64,000 nt of DNA from Microbacterium lushaniae (GTDB taxonomy: Bacteria > Actinomycetota > Actinomycetes > Actinomycetales > Microbacteriaceae). The translations under genes and the position numbers were made by a program. Positions 54,949 to 63,620 of this stretch are shown in pieces. The notes beneath the pieces are model-generated. The model made no database searches, was not told the DNA's origin, and saw only the letters and a list, made by a program, of their open reading frames with translations. Location: NCBI RefSeq assembly GCF_008727775.1, contig NZ_CP044232.1, positions 2,108,001 to 2,172,000 of the forward strand. The letters run 5' to 3'. The stretch's first letter is position 1, and each line of letters opens with the position of its first letter.

Positions 54949-55770
54949 TCAATCCTCCCCATCGAGAGCGGGCCGCCAGCGCACGATCGCCGACTGCAGC
55001 TTCTCGAGACCCACGTTCACGCCGAATCCGAGCAGGCCGGCAGTCACGATGTACGCGTACGCCAGAGGCGGATTCGCTCCCAGTTGCGCGTCGGTGATCC
55101 GGTTGCCGATGCCCGCCGACCCGCTGAGGACCTCAGTGGAGATCGCCACGAGCACGGCGACGGACGCGCCCAGACGAAGACCGGTCAGGATCGACGGCGC
55201 GGCGCTGGGGAGCAGGACACGCCGCACGAGCAGCGCGCGCGGCGTGCGGAAAGCCCGCGCCGTCTCGATGATGGACGGCGGGATGCGGCGCACGCCCTGC
55301 TGCGTCTGCACGATGATGAGGAAGACGACGGCGACGAACACGAGCGTCGCCTTCAGCTCGATCCCACGACCCAGGATGAGCACCATCACGGCGATCAGGG
55401 CGACAGCGGGGAACGCGCGGCCGAAGTCGATGACGAACCTCATCGACAGTTCCGCGGCGGACGAACCCGCCGTGAGGAGACCGACCGCGATCCCGACGAT
55501 GGCTGCGGCCGCGAGCCCGACGGCTGCGCCCCACAGAGTGAGTCCGATCGCCTGCCAGTATTCGGCTGTCACGAGTTGCTCGGTCAGCGCCACCACGACG
55601 GCGAACGGCGAGGGCAGCAAGCCCGCCGGGACGACGTCCGACACCGAGAGGAGCGCCCACAGCGCGATCCCGGCGACGAACACGCCCACGCGCCACAGGG
55701 CGATGGTCGGTACGGCGCGGCGGCGGGTTTCCGCCGCCGCGCTCGCACGGATGGTCTGGGTCCACGTCAC
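54949..55770 (-). CDS. ABC transporter permease (SsuC-like), 273 aa
   Basis: Second permease, so the importer uses two different membrane subunits. It has about six helices and an EAA loop ETARAFRTPRALLVRR followed by VLLPSAAPSILTGLR. I chose the GTG at 55768-55770, preceded by GGTGAGAAC. The open frame upstream overlaps the binding-protein gene's end and is not family-like. Confidence 0.88.
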   Translation of the reverse strand: MTWTQTIRASAAAETRRRAVPTIALWRVGVFVAGIALWALLSVSDVVPAGLLPSPFAVVVALTEQLVTAEYWQAIGLTLWGAAVGLAAAAIVGIAVGLLTAGSSAAELSMRFVIDFGRAFPAVALIAVMVLILGRGIELKATLVFVAVVFLIIVQTQQGVRRIPPSIIETARAFRTPRALLVRRVLLPSAAPSILTGLRLGASVAVLVAISTEVLSGSAGIGNRITDAQLGANPPLAYAYIVTAGLLGFGVNVGLEKLQSAIVRWRPALDGED

Positions 55771-55801
55771 GATGGTGTTCTCACCTGCCGGCGGATGCCG
55801 G

Positions 55802-56830
55802 TCAGCGAGCCCCTTCCCAGACCAGCTCTTCGAACGTGAGGTCGTCACGCACTTCACCCAGGGTCTTCATGATCTCGAGCATGCGGTCCCAGCCCTTCTG
55901 GTCGAACTCGACCGAGAGCACGTCCAGCGCCATCACGTTGTCGATGAAGGGTGGCGGCAGCTCCGTGTTCTCGCGGTACACGCGGCGCACCTCATCGGGG
56001 TTCTCGTTGGAGAACTCGGTGCCCTCGCCGAGCCCGGTCAGGAAGCGCTCGACCGCCTCGGGATTGTTCTCGACGTATTCGCGGCTCGCGACCCACACGA
56101 CCTGCGGCGCGTACGGAAGGAACTCGCGCACTCCGGTGCCGACACGGGTGAACCCGCCATCGACAGCCTGGAGCAGGAAGATGCTGAACGTGAAGATCGC
56201 GTCGACCTGGCCGTTCTCCGCGGCGGGCACGAGGGCGTCGACCGGGATCGGCACGAACTCGACCTCGCTGAGCGGGATGTCGTTCTCCTCGAGCGCCGCG
56301 ACGACCGTGAGGTGCGGCAGGCCGCCGAGCTCGGGCACGCCGATCTTCTTACCGCGCAGGTCGGACCAATCGGCGATCGGGCTGCCGGGCGGCACGATGA
56401 GGCCGTCCGAGGCGTCGCCCTCCTGGTTGGGGTCGGCGGACTTCGTACCCGCGACCACGACGATCGGCATATTCTCGTTGATCGCACGCACCGCGGTGAC
56501 CGCGTCGGTCGCGGCGATGTCCATCTCGCCCGCGATGAGCGCCGAGTTGGTCGCTGCGCCGCCGCCACCGCCGGTGACCTGGAGGTCGACGTCGAGGCCG
56601 GCCTCCTCGAAGAAGCCCTGCTCGTGCGCGAGGATCGAGTTCTCGATCGTCACGGCGCCGCGTGCGACGGTCATCGGGATGACCTCCGGCACCTCCGGCT
56701 CGGGAGCGCCCGACGTACCGGTCGGCGTGGACGGTCCGGCGCAGCCCGCGAACACCATGGTCAGTGCCAAGGCGGTCGCGGTGACGACCGCTGTCTTGCG
56801 CCAGTAGCGCAAGGGTCGACGAGGTTCCAT
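55802..56830 (-). CDS. ABC transporter substrate-binding lipoprotein, 342 aa
   Basis: Captures the ligand outside the cell for the two permeases. The signal peptide MEPRRPLRYWRKT is followed by a hydrophobic core and a lipobox ending at Cys30 (VFAGC). The mature chain has the SsuA/NMT1-like features TVARGAVTIENSILAHEQGF in part and DAVTAVRAIN. The ATG at 56828-56830 has GGAGATGAA upstream. It is the first gene of the importer operon. Confidence 0.9.
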   Translation of the reverse strand: MEPRRPLRYWRKTAVVTATALALTMVFAGCAGPSTPTGTSGAPEPEVPEVIPMTVARGAVTIENSILAHEQGFFEEAGLDVDLQVTGGGGGAATNSALIAGEMDIAATDAVTAVRAINENMPIVVVAGTKSADPNQEGDASDGLIVPPGSPIADWSDLRGKKIGVPELGGLPHLTVVAALEENDIPLSEVEFVPIPVDALVPAAENGQVDAIFTFSIFLLQAVDGGFTRVGTGVREFLPYAPQVVWVASREYVENNPEAVERFLTGLGEGTEFSNENPDEVRRVYRENTELPPPFIDNVMALDVLSVEFDQKGWDRMLEIMKTLGEVRDDLTFEELVWEGAR

Positions 56831-56947
56831 TTCATCTCCTTTGATGGATCCGGAACGCACCGGCAGCCCGGGCGGGCGCAACGGTGCGGCTAACCCACTA
56901 TCTTCACGACGCGCACCATCAGGGAAGAGAGGTTCACCGATGCGGAG

Positions 56948-56965
56948 TATCGGCGTTACCGATAG
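56948..56965. promoter_or_regulatory. LysR-type operator before importer operon
   Basis: TATCGG (56948-56953) and CCGATA (56959-56964) form a palindrome, and TTACCGATAG (56956-56965) is identical to the right half of the site at 51313-51322. It lies about 125 nt upstream of the binding-protein start, in the same orientation relative to transcription as the first site. Confidence 0.6.
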
Positions 56966-56984
56966 TCCGGTGCGTGGCGGGAGC

Positions 56985-57782
56985 TCAGTCCGACGCGACG
57001 CCGAGAGCCCGGCCCCGCATCCGCGCCAGCACGTCGAGAAGGTCGGCGAACGCGGCGATGTCGGCGACGGTGACGGTGGCGGCGGTCTCCCCCGGCCCGA
57101 CCCGCACGCCCAGGTCATCACGCCCGAGCGAGCGGATGGCGTCCTCGTCGGTCACGTCGTCGCCGGCGAAGAGCACCGCAGAGGCGCCCGCGCGTTCGCG
57201 CAGCGTCCGCACGGCGGTGTCCTTGCCTTCGTGGCGGAAGGCGTACTCGAGGATGTTGTGGCCCGTGCGTCGTCGCCACGCCGGCGCGTGCGCGCGCACG
57301 ATGTCGTCCACGACGCGGTCGGCGTGCTCGGCGGTCACGGCGTCGGCGCGGCGGGTGTGCACGCCGAGTCCGAAGGTCTTCGGCTCGATCCACACGCCTG
57401 CCATACCGCGCGTGGCCTCCTCGGCGAGGGCGCGCAGGCGGTCGCGGAGGGCGACCTCCTCCGGGTCCTCGTGGGGTTCGATCGCGCCGACGCCCGGCTG
57501 CCAGTACTCGGCGCCGTGGGAACCTGCCAGCCACAGCGGCGAGGCATCGTCGTGCTCGGCGATGACGCGGAGGTCGCGCAGGCTGCGCCCTGAGACCAGA
57601 GCCACGACGGTGTCGGGCAGGGCGGCGAGCGCTTCGACGCAGCGGCGTGCGGCCGGCAGCATCCGCGCGTCCATGGGTTCGTTCTGCAGTGGCGAGAGCG
57701 TGCCGTCGAAGTCGAGCGCGACCAGCAGGCGCGGGGTGCGGGCGAGGGGCTCCAGGAGGTCTTCGGCGACGGTCGTGGTCAT
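56985..57782 (-). CDS. otsB: Trehalose-6-phosphate phosphatase
   Basis: HAD-superfamily phosphatase that releases trehalose. Motif I is DFDGTLSP with nucleophile D24 and D26, VSGRS and GSHGAEYW follow, and the metal motif is FAGDDVTDEDA near the C-terminus. 265 aa. The ATG overlaps the otsA stop as ATGA. The 3' end lies 20 nt from the LysR-type operator of the importer operon, the probable right edge of the catabolic block. Confidence 0.95.
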   Translation of the reverse strand: MTTTVAEDLLEPLARTPRLLVALDFDGTLSPLQNEPMDARMLPAARRCVEALAALPDTVVALVSGRSLRDLRVIAEHDDASPLWLAGSHGAEYWQPGVGAIEPHEDPEEVALRDRLRALAEEATRGMAGVWIEPKTFGLGVHTRRADAVTAEHADRVVDDIVRAHAPAWRRRTGHNILEYAFRHEGKDTAVRTLRERAGASAVLFAGDDVTDEDAIRSLGRDDLGVRVGPGETAATVTVADIAAFADLLDVLARMRGRALGVASD

Positions 57783-59212
57783 GCCGTCACCGCCGAGGTG
57801 CGGTCGTGGAAGGCGGCGAGCGCGTCGAGGAATTCACGCGACCAGTCTTCGACGTCGTGTTCGCGCACGCGCCGGCGCAGGGCCCGCATCCGCCGGCCCT
57901 GTTCTCCGGCGGGCATGTTGATCGCCCGCATCACCGAGTCCTTGAGACCGTCGATGTCGTGCGGGTTGACGAGGATGGCGCTCCCCAGCTCGTCGGCGGC
58001 GCCCGCGAATTCACTCAGGACGAGCACACCGCGGTTGTCCACGCGGCTGGCCACGTACTCCTTCGCCACGAGGTTCATGCCGTCGCGCAGCGCGGTGACG
58101 AGCATGACGTCGGCGGCGAGGTAGAGGGCCACCATCTCCTCGCGCGGGTAGGCCTGATGGAGATAGCGGATGGCCGTGTGGCCCATCGTGTCGTAGTCGC
58201 CGTTGATGCGCCCGACGGTGAGCTCGATCTCGTCGCGCAGTTGGATGTAGGCCTCCACGCGTTCTCGACTGGGGCTGGCGACCTGCACGAGGGTGACGTC
58301 GTCGACGCTCACACGGCCGTCTTCGAGGAGCTCTCCGAACGCCTTGAGACGGTGACGGATGCCCTTGGTGTAGTCGAGCCGGTCAACGCCCAGCAGGATC
58401 TTCTTCGGGTTGCCCAGGCTCTCCCGGATCTCCAGGGCGCGGGCCTGGATGTCGGGTCGCTGGGCGAGCTCGATGTACGAATCGGCGTCGATGGAGATCG
58501 GGAAGGCCTTTGCCAGGGCCGTCCGCGTGCCGCCTCTGCCGTCGGGCACCGAGATGCCCGACGCCTTCGTCTCGTAGCGCAGCTGCCGCCGCACGGCGCG
58601 GGCGAAGTTGCCGGCGTCGGCGACGCGCTGGAATCCGATGACATCCGCTCCCAGGAGCCCCTCGAGCACCTGCCGTCGCCACGGCAGCTGCGAGTACAGC
58701 CCGTATGCGGGGAAGGGAATGTGGTGGAAGTAGCCGATCGTCAGATCCGGCCGGGCCTCGCGCAGCATCCGCGGCACCAGCTGGAGCTGGTAGTCCTGCA
58801 CCCACACGATGGCGTTCACCGCCGCGACGTCCGCCGCCGCGTCGGCGAAGCGCTGGTTGACCTTGACGTAGGCCTCCCACCACTGCCGCCGGAACCGCGG
58901 GGCGGCGATGACGTCGTGGTAGAGAGGCCAGATGGTGTCGTTGGAGAAGCCCTCGTAGTAGTTCTCCACGTCGTCGGCGGAGAGGTTGACGGGTACGAGA
59001 TGCGTCCCCTCGAAGTCGAACGGCTCGAGTTCGAGGTCGGCCTGACCGGCCCAGCCCACCCATGCACCCTCGGCCTTGCGCATCACCGGCTCCAGCGCCG
59101 TCACCAGGCCGCCGGGCGAACGACGCCAGCCTTCCTCGTCGTCGGGGTCGGCGTCGGCGATGCGGTCGACAGGGAGACGGTTGGCGACGACGACGAACTC
59201 TGCCTGGGTCAC
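57779..59212 (-). CDS. otsA: Trehalose-6-phosphate synthase
   Basis: GT20 glycosyltransferase joining UDP-glucose and glucose 6-phosphate. The 477-aa chain has NRLPVDR near the N-terminus, VWVQDYQLQLVPRMLR and YFHHIPFPAYGLYSQLPWR in part, LGVDRLDYTKGI, and the nucleotide-binding EEMVALYLAADVMLVTALRDGMNLVAKEY in part. The GTG start follows GGAGGAGCCC. It is coupled to otsB. Trehalose serves osmoprotection and, in actinobacteria, cell-envelope lipids. Confidence 0.95.
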   Translation of the reverse strand: MTQAEFVVVANRLPVDRIADADPDDEEGWRRSPGGLVTALEPVMRKAEGAWVGWAGQADLELEPFDFEGTHLVPVNLSADDVENYYEGFSNDTIWPLYHDVIAAPRFRRQWWEAYVKVNQRFADAAADVAAVNAIVWVQDYQLQLVPRMLREARPDLTIGYFHHIPFPAYGLYSQLPWRRQVLEGLLGADVIGFQRVADAGNFARAVRRQLRYETKASGISVPDGRGGTRTALAKAFPISIDADSYIELAQRPDIQARALEIRESLGNPKKILLGVDRLDYTKGIRHRLKAFGELLEDGRVSVDDVTLVQVASPSRERVEAYIQLRDEIELTVGRINGDYDTMGHTAIRYLHQAYPREEMVALYLAADVMLVTALRDGMNLVAKEYVASRVDNRGVLVLSEFAGAADELGSAILVNPHDIDGLKDSVMRAINMPAGEQGRRMRALRRRVREHDVEDWSREFLDALAAFHDRTSAVTA

Positions 59213-59314
59213 GCGGGCTCCTCCATGCGGTGTTCTCTCCAGGCTACCCCGCAGTCCCCGGCGGGCCCGGGGCCTTGCATGTCAAGCCCGCCGACCCCGT
59301 CCCCTCCGCACCGA

Positions 59315-59320
59315 TAGCGT
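59315..59320 (+). promoter_or_regulatory. -10 element of small membrane gene, leaderless
   Basis: TAGCGT, then GGGCGT, then ATG at 59327. No Shine-Dalgarno is seen. Confidence 0.45.
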
Positions 59321-59326
59321 GGGCGT

Positions 59327-59581
59327 ATGCGCAAGTACCTCTTCGGCACCGGTCTTGTCAGCGCGATCACCAGCGGTCTGACGCTCCTGCGGAGCCTTCG
59401 CAGCAACGACCCGTTCACCTGGCGCACGGCGCTGGCGTTCCTCAGCTGGGGGATCTCGCTCGCCCTCGCCATCGGCAGCGTCGTGGACACGCGCCGCGCA
59501 ACCCGGGGCGGCATCGTGCCCTCGGACTCACCCGTCTCCGGCAAGGAGCAGAAGCTCCTCCGCAAGCGCCTGCGCGCCTGA
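59327..59581 (+). CDS. Small membrane protein, 84 aa
   Basis: Unknown function. One clear helix at about residues 34-52 (TALAFLSWGISLALAIGSV) and a weaker hydrophobic N-terminus (YLFGTGLVSAITSGLTLL), followed by a basic tail ending KEQKLLRKRLRA. It is 10 nt upstream of the phosphotransferase gene and could share its transcript. Confidence 0.7.
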   Translation: MRKYLFGTGLVSAITSGLTLLRSLRSNDPFTWRTALAFLSWGISLALAIGSVVDTRRATRGGIVPSDSPVSGKEQKLLRKRLRA

Positions 59582-59591
59582 CCCGCTTCCC

Positions 59592-60473
59592 GTGGCCGAC
59601 GAGCTCACGCGGGGACTCGATCCGAGCACGCTGGCGCGCGTCGCGGAGTTCGGCGCACGCCACCGGCTGTGGCCCGCCGAGGCCCCGGCGCGGTTGCTGA
59701 CCCACGGAACAGAGAACATCACCGTCGAGGTCGGCGATCACATCGCCCGCTTCGGTTCGCCTGCTGTCGTCGAGCGCGAGGTCGGCGTGCTGACACAGCT
59801 CGGCGCGACCTCCCCGGTGGCCGTGCCGACGCCCCTCGCGCACGAGGACGGCGTCTTCGCCTACCGGCGGCTGCCAGGAACCCCGCTCCTGCGCACCGCG
59901 TTCCCCGTCTCCCCCGCGATGATCTCGGGTCTGGCCGGGATGCTGCGAGCTCTACGCCGATCGAGAGCCGCCCAGGCCCTCCCCCGTGACCTCCATCCGA
60001 TGAAGGCTTGGCGGGAGGAGGCGATCGAACGGGTCGAGCGGCTGCGGTCGCGCCTGGGAGCCGAGCGCGCGGGCCAGGTCCTCCGCGCGCTCGATCGTCT
60101 GCCCCCTGACACCGGCGACAGCATCCCGTGCCACAACGACCTCGGCGCCGAGCACATCCTCGTCGACGGGTCCGGGGCGATCACTGGCGTGATCGACTGG
60201 ACCGACGCCGCCCGCACCGATCCCGCCCGCGATGTGGCCCGCATCCACCGCGACCTCGGTCCGGACGCGGCCGCGCAGCTGGCGCATGCTCTCGACGAAG
60301 CGGCGAGCGATGCGGCCGTCATCGACCGCGCCCGGTTCCTCGCGTGCTGCCTGTGGCTGGAAGACCTGGAATACGCCTGGGAGGATGCCGCGGCACGCGG
60401 CCCGTATCTCGCCAACGCCGAGCGCACGTTCGCCTGGACCTTCGCCGACCCACTGAGGAGGAGCACGTCATGA
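59592..60473 (+). CDS. Aminoglycoside phosphotransferase-family kinase, 293 aa
   Basis: Small-molecule kinase of the APH/choline-kinase fold. The catalytic loop is HNDLGAEHI at residues 181-189 (D183 base) and the metal motif is IDWTD at 201-205. The substrate is unknown; resistance to a drug is possible but not shown. The GTG at 59592 has no strong Shine-Dalgarno, and coupling to the small membrane gene is likely. The stop overlaps the next gene as ATGA. Confidence 0.85.
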   Translation: MADELTRGLDPSTLARVAEFGARHRLWPAEAPARLLTHGTENITVEVGDHIARFGSPAVVEREVGVLTQLGATSPVAVPTPLAHEDGVFAYRRLPGTPLLRTAFPVSPAMISGLAGMLRALRRSRAAQALPRDLHPMKAWREEAIERVERLRSRLGAERAGQVLRALDRLPPDTGDSIPCHNDLGAEHILVDGSGAITGVIDWTDAARTDPARDVARIHRDLGPDAAAQLAHALDEAASDAAVIDRARFLACCLWLEDLEYAWEDAAARGPYLANAERTFAWTFADPLRRSTS

Positions 60474-61330
60474 CCGCTCGCACCGAGGCATCCTCCCCCG
60501 TCTCCGGCTCCGTCGTGCTCATCACCGGCGGAGCGCGCGGCATGGGTGCGCTCTACGCCCGGCGGGCCGTCGCCGCCGGCGCCCGTGCCGTCGCACTGTG
60601 GGACATCGATGCCGAGGCGGCGACCGCCCTGGCGCAGGATCTCTCCCGGTCGGGGACCGACGTGCGCCCCTACCGCGTCGACGTGTCGCAGCTGGCGGAC
60701 ATCCGCACGGCCGCGGCCTCGGTGCGGGCCGACCTCGGGTCGCCCGACATCCTCATCAACAACGCCGGGATCGTCCGCGGCGCGCCCTTCTGGGAGCACG
60801 ACCCGGTCCGCGACATCGAGGCGACCCTGCGGATCAACGCCCTCGCGGCGATGTGGCTGACCCGGGAGCTCCTCCCCGACATGATGGCGGACGCATCCCG
60901 GCCCAAGCGCATCCTGAACATCGCCTCGGCGGCCGGGACGCTCGCCAACCCCAACATGAGCGTGTACGCCGCATCCAAGTGGGCCATGATCGGCTGGAGC
61001 GACTCCCTGCGGCTCGAGCTCGCAAAAGACGGTCACCGGCACATCGCGGTCACGACGTACTGCCCCAGCTACGTCTCGACCGGGATGTTCGAGGGCGCGC
61101 GCGGACCGCTGCTCACCCCGATCATGACGCCGCAGCAGGCCACCCGGGCCGCGTGGAACGGCATGCTGCGGGGCACGCCGATCGTCCTGCGACCGTGGAC
61201 GGTGAAGCTCGCCATGGCCGCGCGGGGCGTCCTTCCCACCCGCGCGTGGGATCTGGTGGCCGACAAGGTGTTCGGGGTCTACTCCTCCATGGACCACTTC
61301 ACCGGCCGCGCCGGAGAGCCGCGACTATAG
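60470..61330 (+). CDS. Short-chain dehydrogenase/reductase, 286 aa
   Basis: NAD(P)-dependent oxidoreductase. The cofactor motif TGGARGMG is at residues 19-26, NNAG at 97-100, and the catalytic S153, Y166 and K170 are in YAASK. The C-terminal extension after about 230 is hydrophobic ([19 protein letters not shown]), as in retinol-dehydrogenase-like members that act on lipids. The ATG at 60470 has GAGGAGGAGC upstream and overlaps the kinase stop. Substrate unknown. Confidence 0.88.
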   Translation: MTARTEASSPVSGSVVLITGGARGMGALYARRAVAAGARAVALWDIDAEAATALAQDLSRSGTDVRPYRVDVSQLADIRTAAASVRADLGSPDILINNAGIVRGAPFWEHDPVRDIEATLRINALAAMWLTRELLPDMMADASRPKRILNIASAAGTLANPNMSVYAASKWAMIGWSDSLRLELAKDGHRHIAVTTYCPSYVSTGMFEGARGPLLTPIMTPQQATRAAWNGMLRGTPIVLRPWTVKLAMAARGVLPTRAWDLVADKVFGVYSSMDHFTGRAGEPRL

Positions 61331-61412
61331 CTCGCGATCCCGCTGCCCGCGAGGGGGTGAGACACCTGCACCCGGCGACGCAGGCTGGATGGGAACGAAC
61401 GAGAGGACCGCC
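61331..61412. other. Short intergenic region before catalase
   Basis: CTCGCG (61331-61336) and CGCGAG (61348-61353) can form a small hairpin after the dehydrogenase stop. The rest carries the catalase Shine-Dalgarno GAGAGGA and no clear promoter. Confidence 0.4.
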
Positions 61413-63080
61413 ATGAGCGATGTCGCGAACGAACCCCCCGCCCCCAGCGAGGAGGAGCGCCCCATCCTGACCAACCGTCAGGGGCACTCGGTCTACGACA
61501 ACCAGAACTCCCGCACCGTCGGGGATCGTGGCCCCGCCACCCTCGAGAACTACCAGTTCCTGGAGAAGATCAGTCACTTCGACCGCGAGCGCATCCCCGA
61601 GCGCGTCGTGCACGCGCGCGGAGCCGTCGCGTTCGGCCATTTCGAGGCGACCGGGAAGTGGGGCGACGAGCCGATCGAGAAGTTCACGCGCGCGAAGCTC
61701 TTCAACACCCCGGGCAAGAAGACCGACCTCGCCATCCGTCTCTCCAGCGTGATCGGCGGACGGGACTCCTCCGAGGCAGCCCGCGATCCGCGCGGTTTCG
61801 CCGTGAAGTTCTACACCGAGGACGGCAACTGGGACCTGGTCGGCAACAACCTGGCGGTGTTCTTCATCCGGGATGCCATCAAGTTCCCCGACGTGATCCA
61901 CTCCCTCAAGCCCGACCCCGTGACCTTCCGCCAGGAGCCGGCGCGGATCTTCGACTTCATGTCGCAGACCCCCGAGTCGATGCACATGCTGGTGAACCTC
62001 TTCAGCCCACGCGGAATCCCGGCCAACTACCGCACGATGCAGGGCTTCGGTGTGAACACGTACAAGTGGGTGAACGCCGCCGGCGAGACGGTGCTGGTGA
62101 AGTACCACTGGTTGCCGCGCGCCGGGGTGAAGAGCCTCACCGACGACGACGCCGCCAACATCCAGGCCACCGACCTCGGCCATGCCTCGAAGGATTTGTA
62201 CGAGGCCATCGAGTCCGGCGACTACCCGCAGTGGGACCTCTATGTGCAGATGATGAGCGACGACGACCACCCCGAACTGGACTTCGACCCGCTCGATGAC
62301 ACCAAGGTGTGGCCGGAGAACGAGTTCGAACCCAAGCTCGTGGGCACCATGACGCTCACCGCCAACGTCAGCGACCATCACAACCAGAACGAGCAGATCG
62401 CTTTCGGCACGGGCGTGCTCGTGGACGGCCTGGACTTCTCCGACGACAAGATGCTGGTCGGCCGCACGTTCTCGTACTCGGACACGCAGCGGTACCGCGT
62501 GGGACCGAACTACCTGCAGCTGCCGGTGAACAGCCCGAAGAACGCCCGCGTGGCCACCAACCAGCGCGGTGGGCAGATGTCGTACGGCGTGGATCTCGGC
62601 GAGGGCCAGAACCCCCACGTCAACTACGAGCCGTCGACCATGGGCGGCTTGCGGGAGGCCGAGTACGCGACCAAGGACGAGCAGGGACCGGTGATCAGCG
62701 GGCGCCTCACCCGGGCGCGCATCCCGCGCACGAACGACTACATGCAGGCGGGCCAGCGCTACCAGCTGATGGAGCAGTGGGAGAAGGACGACCTGGTGCG
62801 CAACTTCGTGACGCTGATCGGCGAGGCGACGCCGCAGGTCCAGCAGCGGATGGTGTGGCACTTCCTCCTGGCCGACGACGAGCTGGGCCTCCGCGTCGGC
62901 GAAGGGCTCGGCATCACCGTCGACGACGTGAAGGGCCTTCCGCCCCTGCAGTCCCAGACGCTGAACGAGGAGGAGCTGCAGCGCCTGCAGAACCTCGGCC
63001 ACAACGGCCCACGCGACGTGTCGGGTCTGACGATGACGCACGTCGTGCCGAACGAGCACGTCGTCATCGAACGGGGCTGA
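61413..63080 (+). CDS. Monofunctional heme catalase, 555 aa
   Basis: Decomposes hydrogen peroxide. The distal histidine is H67 in [17 protein letters not shown], and the distal asparagine is in NWDLVGNN (about 145-146). The proximal tyrosine is Y355 in [14 protein letters not shown], with R351 four residues before it. The chain is about 70 residues longer than small-subunit catalases because of N- and C-terminal extensions. The ATG at 61413 has GAGAGGA 7-8 nt upstream; one eight codons earlier is less likely. Confidence 0.95.
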   Translation: MSDVANEPPAPSEEERPILTNRQGHSVYDNQNSRTVGDRGPATLENYQFLEKISHFDRERIPERVVHARGAVAFGHFEATGKWGDEPIEKFTRAKLFNTPGKKTDLAIRLSSVIGGRDSSEAARDPRGFAVKFYTEDGNWDLVGNNLAVFFIRDAIKFPDVIHSLKPDPVTFRQEPARIFDFMSQTPESMHMLVNLFSPRGIPANYRTMQGFGVNTYKWVNAAGETVLVKYHWLPRAGVKSLTDDDAANIQATDLGHASKDLYEAIESGDYPQWDLYVQMMSDDDHPELDFDPLDDTKVWPENEFEPKLVGTMTLTANVSDHHNQNEQIAFGTGVLVDGLDFSDDKMLVGRTFSYSDTQRYRVGPNYLQLPVNSPKNARVATNQRGGQMSYGVDLGEGQNPHVNYEPSTMGGLREAEYATKDEQGPVISGRLTRARIPRTNDYMQAGQRYQLMEQWEKDDLVRNFVTLIGEATPQVQQRMVWHFLLADDELGLRVGEGLGITVDDVKGLPPLQSQTLNEEELQRLQNLGHNGPRDVSGLTMTHVVPNEHVVIERG

Positions 63081-63116
63081 CCCACCGGGCCTGTCCGCAC
63101 ACCCGCGTGGGGACTG

Positions 63117-63147
63117 GGCCCCGGGACCGGAAGACGGTCCCGGGGCC
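63117..63147. terminator. Bidirectional terminator
   Basis: GGCCCCGGGACCG and CGGTCCCGGGGCC are 13 perfect pairs around GAAGA. It lies between convergent catalase and the DUF6506-like gene, touching the latter's stop codon. Confidence 0.75.
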
Positions 63148-63446
63148 TAGTGCTCTTCGTCGAACAGCTTCGCCAGGAGCGGTACCGATTCCATGCCGTA
63201 GGTGACTCCGCCGACGGGGACGCGGCCATCCACGGCGGCCGCGACCTCGGCCACCACCTCCGTTCCGAAGCCACCGCAGAGCTCGATCGACTGCGCTCCG
63301 TCATCGACGAGCTCGACCGCGACGGCCGCGGCGGCAGCGGGATCCGGGACGGCGACGATCGTCGTCTTCAGTCCACCCCGACAACGCCTCGCCGGGGAGG
63401 ACGATTCCTTCGCGCCGCCGAGAGCGGAACGCACCCGCGTCACCAA
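63147..63446 (-). CDS. DUF6506-like protein, possibly 5'-truncated, 99 aa
   Basis: The stretch from GGLKTTIVAVPDP to the end, including IELCGGFGTEVVAEV and PVGGVTYGMESV, looks like the small DUF6506 family, whose function is unknown. The first 25 residues of the frame (MVTRVRSALGGAKESSSPARRCR) do not look like the family's hydrophobic N-terminus, so the start may be wrong or the 5' end damaged. No ribosome-binding site is clear. Confidence 0.55.
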   Translation of the reverse strand: MVTRVRSALGGAKESSSPARRCRGGLKTTIVAVPDPAAAAAVAVELVDDGAQSIELCGGFGTEVVAEVAAAVDGRVPVGGVTYGMESVPLLAKLFDEEH

Positions 63447-63620
63447 CCGCCCAGGCGATCGTCATGCAGCGTTCACACGTGGGGAACACCGTTGACGCAG
63501 GAGGTGCGGAGCATGGAGTCAACGTTTCGGGCTCTGGGGGCTCGGAACCTGGGGTAGGGATCCATGCGTGCCGACGGCGCTGCGGGTGGGGGCACCGCCG
63601 TCCATGGGGAAGGGAACCCA

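Noticed and set aside
46987..56984. Integrase, IS ends or direct repeats at the edges of the catabolic block
   Set aside because: I looked at both junctions and found no recombinase gene, terminal inverted repeats or tRNA target.
61299..63059. 586-codon minus-strand frame opposite the catalase
   Set aside because: Antisense shadow of a well-supported catalase.
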